Source of the DNA: Clostridiaceae bacterium
GTDB lineage: Bacteria > Bacillota > Clostridia > Saccharofermentanales > DTU023
DNA length: 8,983 bases
Reading direction: 5' to 3'
Assembly (NCBI GenBank): GCA_012511735.1
Contig: JAAZFK010000287.1
Span: 1 to 8,983 of the forward strand
Below are positions 1-6,014 of this stretch, in pieces (within the stretch, counting starts at the first letter, position 1; each line of letters opens with the position of its first letter). Below the pieces are notes generated by a model. It did no database searches and was not told where the DNA came from. It saw only the letters and a program-made list of their open reading frames with translations. Both the position numbers and the translations under genes were made by a program.

Positions 1-43
1 AAGCTTTTTTTACCAACTCCAGCTTCAATGTTTCCTCAATCAT
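1..43 (-). CDS. Possible start of an unknown gene running off the left edge
   Basis: On the minus strand an ATG at 43..41 opens a frame that stays open to the window edge, giving MIEETLKLELVKKA. An AGAGG (59..55) lies 11 bases upstream, a little far for an ideal ribosome binding site. The same frame is also open further upstream, to a TAA at 124..122, but without another ATG, so this could equally be the remnant of a longer broken gene. The visible peptide is charged and helix-like and I do not recognise it. Only 14 codons are visible, so the call is weak. Confidence 0.25.
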   Translation of the reverse strand, partial: MIEETLKLELVKKA

Positions 44-118
44 TTTTTCGGATACCTCTTTTCTGAAGTCGAACGGACTCGATCTAATCTTGGCAGAAAA
101 TCCCGCGAATCTTGGTTT

Positions 119-127
119 ATTTTAGCA
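119..127 (-). promoter_or_regulatory. Possible extended -10 promoter element, minus strand
   Basis: Read on the minus strand the sequence is TGCTAAAAT, which fits an extended -10 (TGn followed by TAAAAT). No convincing -35 is seen. It would start a transcript near 112 with a leader of about 70 bases to the possible gene at the left edge. The identical 9-mer lies in front of malQ in the same relative orientation. The remainder of 44-199 shows no gene, RNA or strong hairpin that I can support. Confidence 0.25.
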
Positions 128-199
128 TAATTGGGTCTTAGGACAGAAAAGACACTGGAAAGAATTAATGGCTTATTTCTGTTAGTTCAAGCCCTTTGC

Positions 200-228
200 T
201 TGACAGACTATTTATTTACTCTTATATT
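200..228 (+). promoter_or_regulatory. Consensus sigma-A promoter of the CAP lipoprotein gene
   Basis: A perfect -35 TTGACA (200-205) is separated by exactly 17 bases from a -10 TATATT (223-228; five of six consensus bases). Transcription should begin near 235, leaving a leader of about 30 bases that carries GAGGAG (256-261), five bases before the ATG at 267. The AT-rich surroundings and ideal spacing make this the best promoter in the window. I saw no clear operator overlapping it, so it may be constitutive. Confidence 0.8.
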
Positions 229-266
229 TTCATTCAGTTATCTTCTTGCCTGAATGAGGAGTTCCT

Positions 267-665
267 ATGAAGCGCCGGCTTTTACTTGTCGTACTCGTTT
301 TCTTACTGGTGGCAGCGGGCTGCGCCAAAGCAGTACAGACGGAGCGGGAATTTCTCGCAACAACAGCAGTTTCCACTCCGGCGGACCAACCTGCAGAATC
401 ATCCCCAAGCCGTGACGCCAGCCGGACAAAGAGTCGATCCATTCCTCATACAGGTTTACCCGAAACCAGTCTGGTTACGGACAACCCCTCTGATATCACA
501 TCGGTCCCGTCCGAATCAAGCCCGACCAGTAAGCAGCCAACCGTCACTGCCGTCCTTACCACAAGATCGGAAACAACCAACCCCCCGACACTTCAGGATA
601 CGGTTTGCGGCCAGGCGTCTCCCACAGCCGGCCAGGAGGATGAGTCAGGCTGGGTCTACCGCTGA
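267..665 (+). CDS. Lipoprotein signal peptide and Ser/Thr/Pro linker (N-terminal part of a TGA-interrupted CAP protein)
   Basis: This frame encodes 132 residues. Residues 1-18 are a lipoprotein signal peptide: MKRR, a Leu/Val-rich core, then lipobox VAAGC with Cys19 as the lipidated residue. Residues about 30-125 are a low-complexity Ser/Thr/Pro-rich stretch typical of the spacer that lifts an exported domain off the membrane through the cell wall. The start is secure: GAGGAG lies five bases upstream and a consensus promoter lies before that. The frame ends at TGA 663-665, but the same frame continues without another stop through the CAP-domain coding region to 1490. A lipoprotein made only of signal and linker would have no evident job, so I infer that this is the front of one 407-codon gene (267-1490, counting the TGA) broken by, or read through, the TGA. 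A short natural product is possible but less likely. Confidence 0.7.
   Translation: MKRRLLLVVLVFLLVAAGCAKAVQTEREFLATTAVSTPADQPAESSPSRDASRTKSRSIPHTGLPETSLVTDNPSDITSVPSESSPTSKQPTVTAVLTTRSETTNPPTLQDTVCGQASPTAGQEDESGWVYR
663..665 (+). other. In-frame TGA joining the linker and CAP parts
   Basis: The TGA sits in the same frame as both flanking open frames, so one codon change would give a single protein. The flanking residues read GWVYR, stop, GQGWVAVGPPP. From memory, clostridial CAP lipoproteins often have a short stretch of the form V-Y-x-x-G-x-G-Y/W-V before a Gly/Pro-rich turn, and this matches across the TGA. That argues the downstream frame was translated as a continuation. Nonsense mutation, assembly error or recoding are all possible. 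TGA is used as an ordinary terminator by neighbouring genes. Confidence 0.75.
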
Positions 666-677
666 GGGCAAGGTTGG

Positions 678-1490
678 GTGGCCGTCGGCCCCCCTCCGAC
701 AACGGAACCTTACTACCGAAGCGATTTCGAGAAGAAGGTGCTGGAGCTGGTCAACAAGGAGCGATCCAAGGCCGGACTCAAACCCCTTCAAGCCAATCAG
801 GACCTCAACAGCGCCGCCCGGATCCGGGCCAAAGAGCTGGTCACGTCAAGCCTTGCTGATTATTACAGCCACACACGCCCTGACGGCCGTCCTTTTTCTA
901 CGGCCGTCACCATCCCGAATTTGGGTTTGGCTGAAAATGCTTACAAAGGACCCGATACTCCGGAGGAGGCAATGGCAGGATGGATGAATTCCGAAGGCCA
1001 CCGCAGCAACATCCTGGATCCCGAGCTCACGCACCTGGGGATCGGCTGCTGGCATGACGCCAATGAGCCCAATGCCCACAACTGGATCCAGATCTTCGCC
1101 ATCATCCCCTCATCCGACCGATATCACAAAAATGCCTATGACGATGAACTGGTCAGCCTGATCAATCAGGCGAGAGCAAAGCAGGGGCTGGAACCCTATA
1201 TCGTGACAGATTCGACACATGAACATGCCAAGCAGCTGGCGGTTCATTACAGCAGGCACGAGAGCTTCCCGGACAACCCCGAATACTCCAGACTTAGCCA
1301 GACCGTGATCATTGGTACTGCGGGGGCATACGCCTACGACACACCCCAAAAAGTTTTTGACTTTCTCTATGGATGGAACAAAGATTTCATTTATGGCGAC
1401 TCTACGCACGCCGGTATTGGCTACTACCACAACTGGTCAGGCAAGGGCGTGCATTGGTGGGGGGGCCTGGTCGGTAATCCCCGGGACTGA
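678..1490 (+). CDS. Tandem CAP (SCP/PR-1-like) domain protein, C-terminal part of the interrupted lipoprotein
   Basis: Numbering here starts at the GTG at 678 (270 residues). Residues 19-142 form a CAP domain with its hallmarks: His65 in YSHTRPDGR, Glu86 in the AENAY motif, the GHRSNIL signature at 107-113, and HNWIQIFA at 134-141. Residues about 153-266 repeat the fold in degenerate form: the helix DDELVSLINQARAKQGL, His194 in SRHESF, and a GWNKDF...HAGIGYY segment that has lost the GHRxNIL signature. CAP domains act outside the cell in surface, defence or adhesion roles; the ligand here is unknown. The GTG has only a weak AAGG four bases upstream, and a product starting there would have no export signal, so the authentic protein probably begins at 267 and crosses the TGA at 663. 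No clear terminator follows; malQ converges 22 bases downstream. The domain call is firm, the start is not. Confidence 0.85.
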   Translation: MAVGPPPTTEPYYRSDFEKKVLELVNKERSKAGLKPLQANQDLNSAARIRAKELVTSSLADYYSHTRPDGRPFSTAVTIPNLGLAENAYKGPDTPEEAMAGWMNSEGHRSNILDPELTHLGIGCWHDANEPNAHNWIQIFAIIPSSDRYHKNAYDDELVSLINQARAKQGLEPYIVTDSTHEHAKQLAVHYSRHESFPDNPEYSRLSQTVIIGTAGAYAYDTPQKVFDFLYGWNKDFIYGDSTHAGIGYYHNWSGKGVHWWGGLVGNPRD

Positions 1491-1512
1491 GAATAGAGGC
1501 AGTTACACTTTT

Positions 1513-3075
1513 TTATTTCTCCCGGGGCAATCTGCCGCTCATCCGGGTCAACTCCCGCATCCGACCAGCCAACTCCACCGTGAGGACATCAGGCCGCATC
1601 CGCCAGGTCCAGTTACCGTCCGCTGTCCCCGGCCGGTTCATCCGGCTCTCGTCCCCCAAGCCGAGGAGATCTTGCATCTGGTAAATGACCGTATGACAGA
1701 CACTGGTCGCCGCGCCCCTCATCATGCCATTGACAAGACCCTCCGCCTCACTTAATCCGAGGTAGGCTCTGGCAAAAATGATTTCTTTCGGATCAGCCGC
1801 CTCAAACCAGCCCGCGATGGTATCGTTGTCATGGGTTCCCGTGTAAAGGACGGCATTTTCTGTCAGATTGTGCGGCAGGTAATCGCTGGTTGCCTCCGGA
1901 TCGAAGGCAAACTGGAGCACCTTCATGCCTGGAAATCCTGTACGCTCCCGGAAAGCGTAGACTTCTTTGGTCATATAGCCCAGATCTTCGGCGATGACGG
2001 GCAAGGGTCCCAGTTCTCCTTCCATGGCTTCAAAAAGAGCATCGGCCGGACCCGGCACCCAGTGGCCCCGCCTGGCCGTCCGATCACCGTAGGGGACAGC
2101 CCAATATGATTCCAGGCCCCGGAAGTGATCGATGCGAATCATGTCATAAAGGCGGAGCTGAAAGCGCATGCGCTCCGTCCACCACCGGAAGTCTTCCTCT
2201 TTGTGAGCCTCCCACTTGTAAAGAGGATTTCCCCAGAGCTGGCCATCATCAGAGAAGTAGTCAGGCGGACAGCCGGCGACGAAGGTGGGCGTCAGGCGCT
2301 CATCCAACTGAAAGAGCTCGGGCTGCATCCACACTTCAACCGAGTCTTCCGCCACGTAGATTGGAAGATCTCCGATGATGCAGATGCCGGCTCTTGCCGC
2401 ATAATTCCTGATCTCTTGCCACTGCCGGAAAAAGAGGAACTGGAGGAACTTCTCAAATTGGATTTGATCCTGATTTTCCTGTTCGAATTCCAGGAGCGCG
2501 ACCGGGTCACGTCTTTGGTAAGCCTGGGGCCAGGATCGCCAGGCGATCCCTCCCTGCGCCTCCTTGATAGTCGCGAAGAGCGCGAAGTCATGCAACCAGT
2601 CGGGGTCTTCCTTGACGCAGAAGACCTTGAATTCGTGATCCAGGGCTTCATGGCCACCCTTTTGAAAAGCCTTCCAGGCCTGTAGGAGCAGTTTCTTTCT
2701 GCTTGTCCACATCAGGCCAAAATCGACCCGTTCAGGATCGTCGCCGAATGGATATTCTTCCGGCGCTTCGGGTGGTAGAAGGTTCTCACGAACCAGCTGG
2801 AAAAGATCGATCAGGTAGGGATTCCCCGCTCTGGCTGAGACACTCTGGTAAGGTGAGTCACCGTAACCTGTCACCCCCAAAGGCAGGATCTGCCAGCAGG
2901 TTTGGCCGGCCAGCACCAGAAAATCGATGAAATTCAGCGCTTCGTCCCCAAGCGTTCCAATACCGAAGGGCGACGGAAGGCTCGTGATATGACAAAGCAC
3001 ACCACTTCTGCGTCCCTGGCGTACCACTTTGAAATTGTATCGCTCGTCCAATCCTGTCCCGATTATCGCATCCAT
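1513..3075 (-). CDS. malQ: 4-alpha-glucanotransferase (amylomaltase), GH77
   Basis: This is a cytoplasmic enzyme that transfers glucan segments between maltodextrins, releasing glucose and longer chains for phosphorylase or glucosidase. From the ATG at 3075 it has 520 residues, normal for bacterial MalQ. It opens with RRSGVLCHITSLPSPFGIG (22-40), the family's N-terminal signature. Catalytic residues are visible: nucleophile Asp316 in RIDHFR, acid/base Glu363 in VIAEDLG, and Asp416 in YTGTHDND; IGDLPIYV (234-241) and GNWTWR (487-492) are further hallmarks. An ATG at 3087 is in frame, but only the ATG at 3075 has a well-placed GAGG (3086..3083) six bases upstream, so I choose 3075. It stops with TAA. 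It lies apart from the transporter operon, downstream of the opposite-strand CitC-like gene, with its own candidate promoter at 3109-3117. The role with the adjacent maltodextrin importer is inferred from context. Confidence 0.95.
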   Translation of the reverse strand: MDAIIGTGLDERYNFKVVRQGRRSGVLCHITSLPSPFGIGTLGDEALNFIDFLVLAGQTCWQILPLGVTGYGDSPYQSVSARAGNPYLIDLFQLVRENLLPPEAPEEYPFGDDPERVDFGLMWTSRKKLLLQAWKAFQKGGHEALDHEFKVFCVKEDPDWLHDFALFATIKEAQGGIAWRSWPQAYQRRDPVALLEFEQENQDQIQFEKFLQFLFFRQWQEIRNYAARAGICIIGDLPIYVAEDSVEVWMQPELFQLDERLTPTFVAGCPPDYFSDDGQLWGNPLYKWEAHKEEDFRWWTERMRFQLRLYDMIRIDHFRGLESYWAVPYGDRTARRGHWVPGPADALFEAMEGELGPLPVIAEDLGYMTKEVYAFRERTGFPGMKVLQFAFDPEATSDYLPHNLTENAVLYTGTHDNDTIAGWFEAADPKEIIFARAYLGLSEAEGLVNGMMRGAATSVCHTVIYQMQDLLGLGDESRMNRPGTADGNWTWRMRPDVLTVELAGRMRELTRMSGRLPREK

Positions 3076-3108
3076 CCTGAACCTCATTCCGAGAGTTGAA
3101 TTGCCCTG

Positions 3109-3117
3109 ATTTTAGCA
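3109..3117 (-). promoter_or_regulatory. Extended -10 promoter candidate for malQ
   Basis: On the minus strand TGCTAAAAT gives an extended -10 (TGn-TAAAAT, hexamer 3114..3109). Transcription would start near 3102, about 27 bases before the malQ ATG at 3075. At 17-base spacing the -35 position reads ACGATG, far from TTGACA, so the TG extension would have to compensate. I saw no convincing catabolite-response or LacI-type operator next to it. Confidence 0.5.
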
Positions 3118-3152
3118 CAAGGCTTTGCGGGCATCGTGTCGCTTCTTTCATG

Positions 3153-3158
3153 TAAAAT
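3153..3158 (+). promoter_or_regulatory. -10 candidate for the CitC-like gene
   Basis: TAAAAT, preceded directly by TG, lies about 35 bases before the ATG at 3193 and would start a transcript near 3165. No good -35 is seen at 16-18 bases upstream; a TTGCGG at 3125-3130 is 22 bases away, too far. This and the malQ candidate lie back to back in the 117-base gap between the two starts. Confidence 0.35.
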
Positions 3159-3192
3159 GACAGCGGACGACGTCCTCCAGGGAGAATATAAG

Positions 3193-4035
3193 ATGGTTGA
3201 ACTTCTTGACATCAACAGACAGACGAGTGTACGGCGGGAGTGGGAAAAACTCCTGTCGCTTGCAGGGCTTCAAAGTGATCCTCCTTATTCCGCTGTTTAT
3301 GGCATTTATGTGAATGGCCGACTGGCTGCTACAGGCGCCCGGGATCACAACAGACTGAAGTGTGTCGCGGTCGATCCGGGACACCAGGGCGGCCCCCTTT
3401 TCAGACAACTCCTGACGGGTCTTGTCGCGGATGCCTTCGACCAGGGGATTGAAAAGCTCTATCTTTACACAAAGCCGCAAGCGGTCGATTCTTTTCGCCG
3501 CGTCGGCTTCCTTCCCCTGGCCGCGACAGCGGAGGGGATTACCTTCATGGAACGGGGCAGGCCCTCTTTCAATGAATATCTGACCCGGCTGAGCAGGCAC
3601 AAAGGCGCGCCCGCCGAATCAGTGGTGGTAGAAGGAGACCTGCTGGGGGAGCAGGAAATAAGCCTGATCCGAGACGCGCTCACAAGAAAAGAAACCGTCC
3701 GCCTCTTCGTCATGGAAGGCCGGACACCGCTTGATCTGATCAGGGAAAGATTACGGGAGTTTCCAGGGGTCTTCTGTCATTCCGCAGAAGGTTACCTGAT
3801 TCCGCTTTCGGATTTCCCCGCCTATTTTCTACCTGACCGGGAAGATCGCATCAAGGTTCAGGCAAACATCGAGGGAGGCCTGTTGGCCGACCGGATTGCG
3901 CCTGCCCTTGACATTACCGGTTTGACGGCTGTGCATGATCCTCACGATCCCGTTCGGGTCGCTTATAACGAAACACTTAGCGACTGCCTGGACGGCAAGC
4001 TGGAGCTGACTTTAGTCTCCCCGGCTGACCTTTAG
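3193..4035 (+). CDS. CitC-like protein: GNAT domain plus degenerate nucleotidyltransferase domain
   Basis: The 280-residue product resembles [citrate (pro-3S)-lyase] ligase, CitC, along its length. The N-terminal half (about 33-125) is the GNAT-like domain, with RLKCVAVDPGHQGGPLFRQL (54-73) as the acyl-CoA-loop region, then LYLYTKPQAVDSFRRVGF (89-106), closely matching CitC's LFIYTK...LFRQCGF. The C-terminal half keeps FPAYFLPD (208-215), IAPALDIT (235-242) and PVRVAYNE (253-260), which match CitC. However, the nucleotide-binding motif NANPFTxGH expected near 146-154 reads VEGDLLGEQ, so the catalytic His is gone, and the protein ends before CitC's ISASRVR region (E. coli CitC is about 350 residues). 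It is therefore unlikely to adenylylate acetate and charge citrate lyase, and no cit genes are near. The ATG at 3193 has AGGGAG (3179-3184) eight bases upstream; a GTG at 3136 in frame lacks one. It may keep only acetyltransferase or ligand-binding activity, which is inference. Confidence 0.8.
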   Translation: MVELLDINRQTSVRREWEKLLSLAGLQSDPPYSAVYGIYVNGRLAATGARDHNRLKCVAVDPGHQGGPLFRQLLTGLVADAFDQGIEKLYLYTKPQAVDSFRRVGFLPLAATAEGITFMERGRPSFNEYLTRLSRHKGAPAESVVVEGDLLGEQEISLIRDALTRKETVRLFVMEGRTPLDLIRERLREFPGVFCHSAEGYLIPLSDFPAYFLPDREDRIKVQANIEGGLLADRIAPALDITGLTAVHDPHDPVRVAYNETLSDCLDGKLELTLVSPADL

Positions 4036-5114
4036 CCGATCCGCTCGCTTGTCTCCTCGTCGAAGAAATGGAGCCCCTCCAGATCCAGATGGAAATGGTG
4101 GACTTCATCAATCGCGTATTTGAAGTGACCGGGCTCGGAGATTACACATTCCTTGCCATTGGGGAACTTACAGTAGAGCAGTTGCTCTTTGCCCAACATC
4201 TCGATGACATCGACCTCGACTGAAATATTGTTTTTCTCCGCCTCTCCGGCCAGGAAACGTTCGGACCGGATTCCCATGACAACCCGCTTGCCTTGGTATT
4301 CCGCCAAGCTCTCCTTGTCCGCCTGATCCGGCTCGACTGTAAAGTCGTCATCCGCCTTGAACACTCCGTCTTCGATCTGGCCGGGGAAGAGATTCATGGT
4401 CGGTGAGCCAATGAAACCGGCGACAAAGAGATTGGCAGGCTTCTCATAGAATTCAGATGGTTTACCCACCTGCTGTACCTTACCGTCATTCAGGAGGACG
4501 ATCTTGGTGGCCATGGTCATGGCTTCGGTCTGGTCATGGGTGACATATACGGAGGTGGTCTCCAGGGACTTATGGAGTCGGACCAGCTCAACCCTCATGT
4601 GCTCACGGAGCTTGGCGTCCAGGTTGGACAGAGGTTCATCCAGCAGGAAGACCGCCGCTTTGCGCACCATGGCGCGGCCAAGCGCGACGCGCTGGCGCTG
4701 TCCGCCTGAGATCTCCGAGGGTTTGGAGTAGAGATAATCCGTCATCTGAAGCAGTTCCGCCGCTTCGATGACGCGGTCATGGATGACGGTTTTTTCTTCT
4801 TTGCGCATTTTCAGGGAGAAGGCCATATTGTCATAGACCGTCATGTGAGGATAAAGCGCGTAAGATTGGAAGACCATGGCGATATCCCTGTCCTTGGGCT
4901 CCACCTTGTTCATTCGTTTGCCATCAAAAAGCAAATCCCCCTCCGTGATCGAGTTGAGGCCGGCGATCATGCGAAGCAGTGTACTCTTACCGCAACCGGA
5001 AGGACCCAGGATGACACAGAAATCCTTGTCTTCGATCTCCAAATCAATGTGCCGGATGGTGAACTGTTCCCGTCCCTCGTATTTTTTGCCGATGTTAACC
5101 AATTCGACTTTCAT
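4032..5114 (-). CDS. msmX: Sugar ABC transporter ATP-binding protein (MsmX/MalK/UgpC family)
   Basis: This is the cytoplasmic ATPase that powers carbohydrate import through the MalF-MalG channel encoded just upstream. In 360 residues it has Walker A GPSGCGKST (37-45), Q-loop FQSYALYPHMTV (Gln83), signature SGGQRQR (136-142), Walker B VFLLDE (155-160), D-loop SNLD (163-166) and H-loop His193 in YVTHDQTEAM. Residues from about 235 form the OB/TOBE regulatory domain, with GIRSERF (281-287) typical of the MalK/UgpC group. A GTG precedes the ATG, but the ATG at 5114 sits five bases after GGAGG (5124..5120), so I use the ATG. That GGAGG touches the malG stop, so the genes are coupled. In many Bacillota such an ATPase is encoded alone and shared; here it is in the operon, suggesting a dedicated subunit. 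Its TAA stop overlaps the stop of the convergent CitC-like gene. Confidence 0.93.
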   Translation of the reverse strand: MKVELVNIGKKYEGREQFTIRHIDLEIEDKDFCVILGPSGCGKSTLLRMIAGLNSITEGDLLFDGKRMNKVEPKDRDIAMVFQSYALYPHMTVYDNMAFSLKMRKEEKTVIHDRVIEAAELLQMTDYLYSKPSEISGGQRQRVALGRAMVRKAAVFLLDEPLSNLDAKLREHMRVELVRLHKSLETTSVYVTHDQTEAMTMATKIVLLNDGKVQQVGKPSEFYEKPANLFVAGFIGSPTMNLFPGQIEDGVFKADDDFTVEPDQADKESLAEYQGKRVVMGIRSERFLAGEAEKNNISVEVDVIEMLGKEQLLYCKFPNGKECVISEPGHFKYAIDEVHHFHLDLEGLHFFDEETSERIG

Positions 5115-5123
5115 CACTGCCTC

Positions 5124-6014
5124 CTAACCTTTGACGGCGCCGCTCGCAAGTCCCGAAACCAGTTGTTTTTGCAGCGCGATAAATAAAATAATGATGGGCA
5201 CCGCCGTCAGTAACCCTCCGGCTGCGAATACAGGCTGGTGCATATTTCTTACATCGTTAATAAGTGTGTGAAGGCCAGTCGCCAGGGTGTAGGACCTGGG
5301 GTCATTCAGCAGAATGCTGGGCAGCATGAAGTCCAGGAAGGGGCCGATGAATGACCAAAGGGCGATCACGGCCAGCATGGGCCGGACAATGGGCATGATG
5401 ATCAGCCGGTAGACCTGCAGGTTGCCGCAACCGTCAATCCGCGCCGCGTCATCCAGCTCGCTGGAGATGGAGTCGATGTAGCCTTTGAGGATGAAGGTAT
5501 TGCCCGCGATTCCTCCGCCTGCGTAAATCAGGATAAGAAACATCTGCCGGCTGAACCAGGGCGCGATGGAGGCGATGATGGAATGAAGAGTGTAAAAGGC
5601 CGCGATGCCCGCGAAGGAAGGAATGGTCTGAATCAGCATGATGGCCATCAGCGAGGCCTTGCGGCCCTTAAACCGGTAGCGGGAATAGGCGTAGCCTGTG
5701 AAAGAAACAAAAAGCAGGGTCAGCGCGGCTGTCGCCAGCGCGATCAGGATGGTGTTCCAAACCCAGTTCAAAAAGTAGGTCTTCCCGAAGAGGTACTGAA
5801 AGTGTTTCATCGAGAAGGAGAAAGACACCCCGATTTGAATGTAGGAACCGTGATTACCGTTGAAACTGGCAAAAAGGATCTGGGCAAGCGGCCAAAGGAT
5901 CACAAAGACGTAGAAGAAAAGGAGGACGTAGCTGAGCCCCAGCATGCCCACCTTAACCGCCGTCAAGGGCGGCCGGTCTGACAGGTAGAGTCCTTTTTCC
6001 TTTTTCTTTTTCAT
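5124..6014 (-). CDS. malG: Maltodextrin-type ABC transporter permease MalG
   Basis: This is one of two membrane subunits of the importer, 296 residues long, normal for MalG. After a Lys-rich cytoplasmic start (MKKKKEKG) there are about six membrane segments, near 24-48, 84-108, 119-142, 156-176, 208-232 and 263-283. The cytoplasmic coupling loop that docks on the ATPase is clear at 186-209 (ELDDAARIDGCGNLQVYRLI); the usual EAA is DAA here, a conservative change, with Gly195 kept. The C-terminus GAVKG is typical of MalG proteins. GGAGG (6026..6022) lies seven bases before the ATG, and the ATG overlaps the malF TGA by four bases, so translation is coupled and balanced with malF. Substrate identity (maltose/maltodextrin) is inferred from similarity and nearby malQ. 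Confidence 0.93.
   Translation of the reverse strand: MKKKKEKGLYLSDRPPLTAVKVGMLGLSYVLLFFYVFVILWPLAQILFASFNGNHGSYIQIGVSFSFSMKHFQYLFGKTYFLNWVWNTILIALATAALTLLFVSFTGYAYSRYRFKGRKASLMAIMLIQTIPSFAGIAAFYTLHSIIASIAPWFSRQMFLILIYAGGGIAGNTFILKGYIDSISSELDDAARIDGCGNLQVYRLIIMPIVRPMLAVIALWSFIGPFLDFMLPSILLNDPRSYTLATGLHTLINDVRNMHQPVFAAGGLLTAVPIIILFIALQKQLVSGLASGAVKG

Noticed and set aside
286..987. Long open frame of 233 codons in another plus frame across the CAP gene
   Set aside because: It lacks a ribosome binding site and domain features, and overlaps the frames that carry the lipobox and the CAP motifs; its Arg/Pro/Ser-rich content is typical of a shadow frame.
1479..1527. 8-base inverted repeat CCCCGGGA...TCCCGGGG spanning the convergent ends of the CAP gene and malQ
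   Set aside because: The arms lie inside coding sequence, CCCGGG is itself palindromic, the loop is 33 bases, and no T-run follows either arm, so it is not a convincing terminator.
2125..2685. 186-codon plus-strand open frame inside malQ
   Set aside because: Antisense shadow of a strongly supported malQ; no ribosome binding site or recognisable domain.
3085..3087. Upstream ATG as the malQ start
   Set aside because: It has no ribosome binding site, while the ATG at 3075 has GAGG six bases upstream; four extra residues are not needed by the family.
3082..3103. Imperfect palindrome around ATTC...GAAT upstream of malQ as a LacI-type operator
   Set aside because: Only about four bases per arm match and the centre is not a typical CG operator centre.
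3136..3138. GTG as the start of the CitC-like gene
   Set aside because: It lies upstream of the -10 candidate and lacks a ribosome binding site; the ATG at 3193 has AGGGAG at good spacing.
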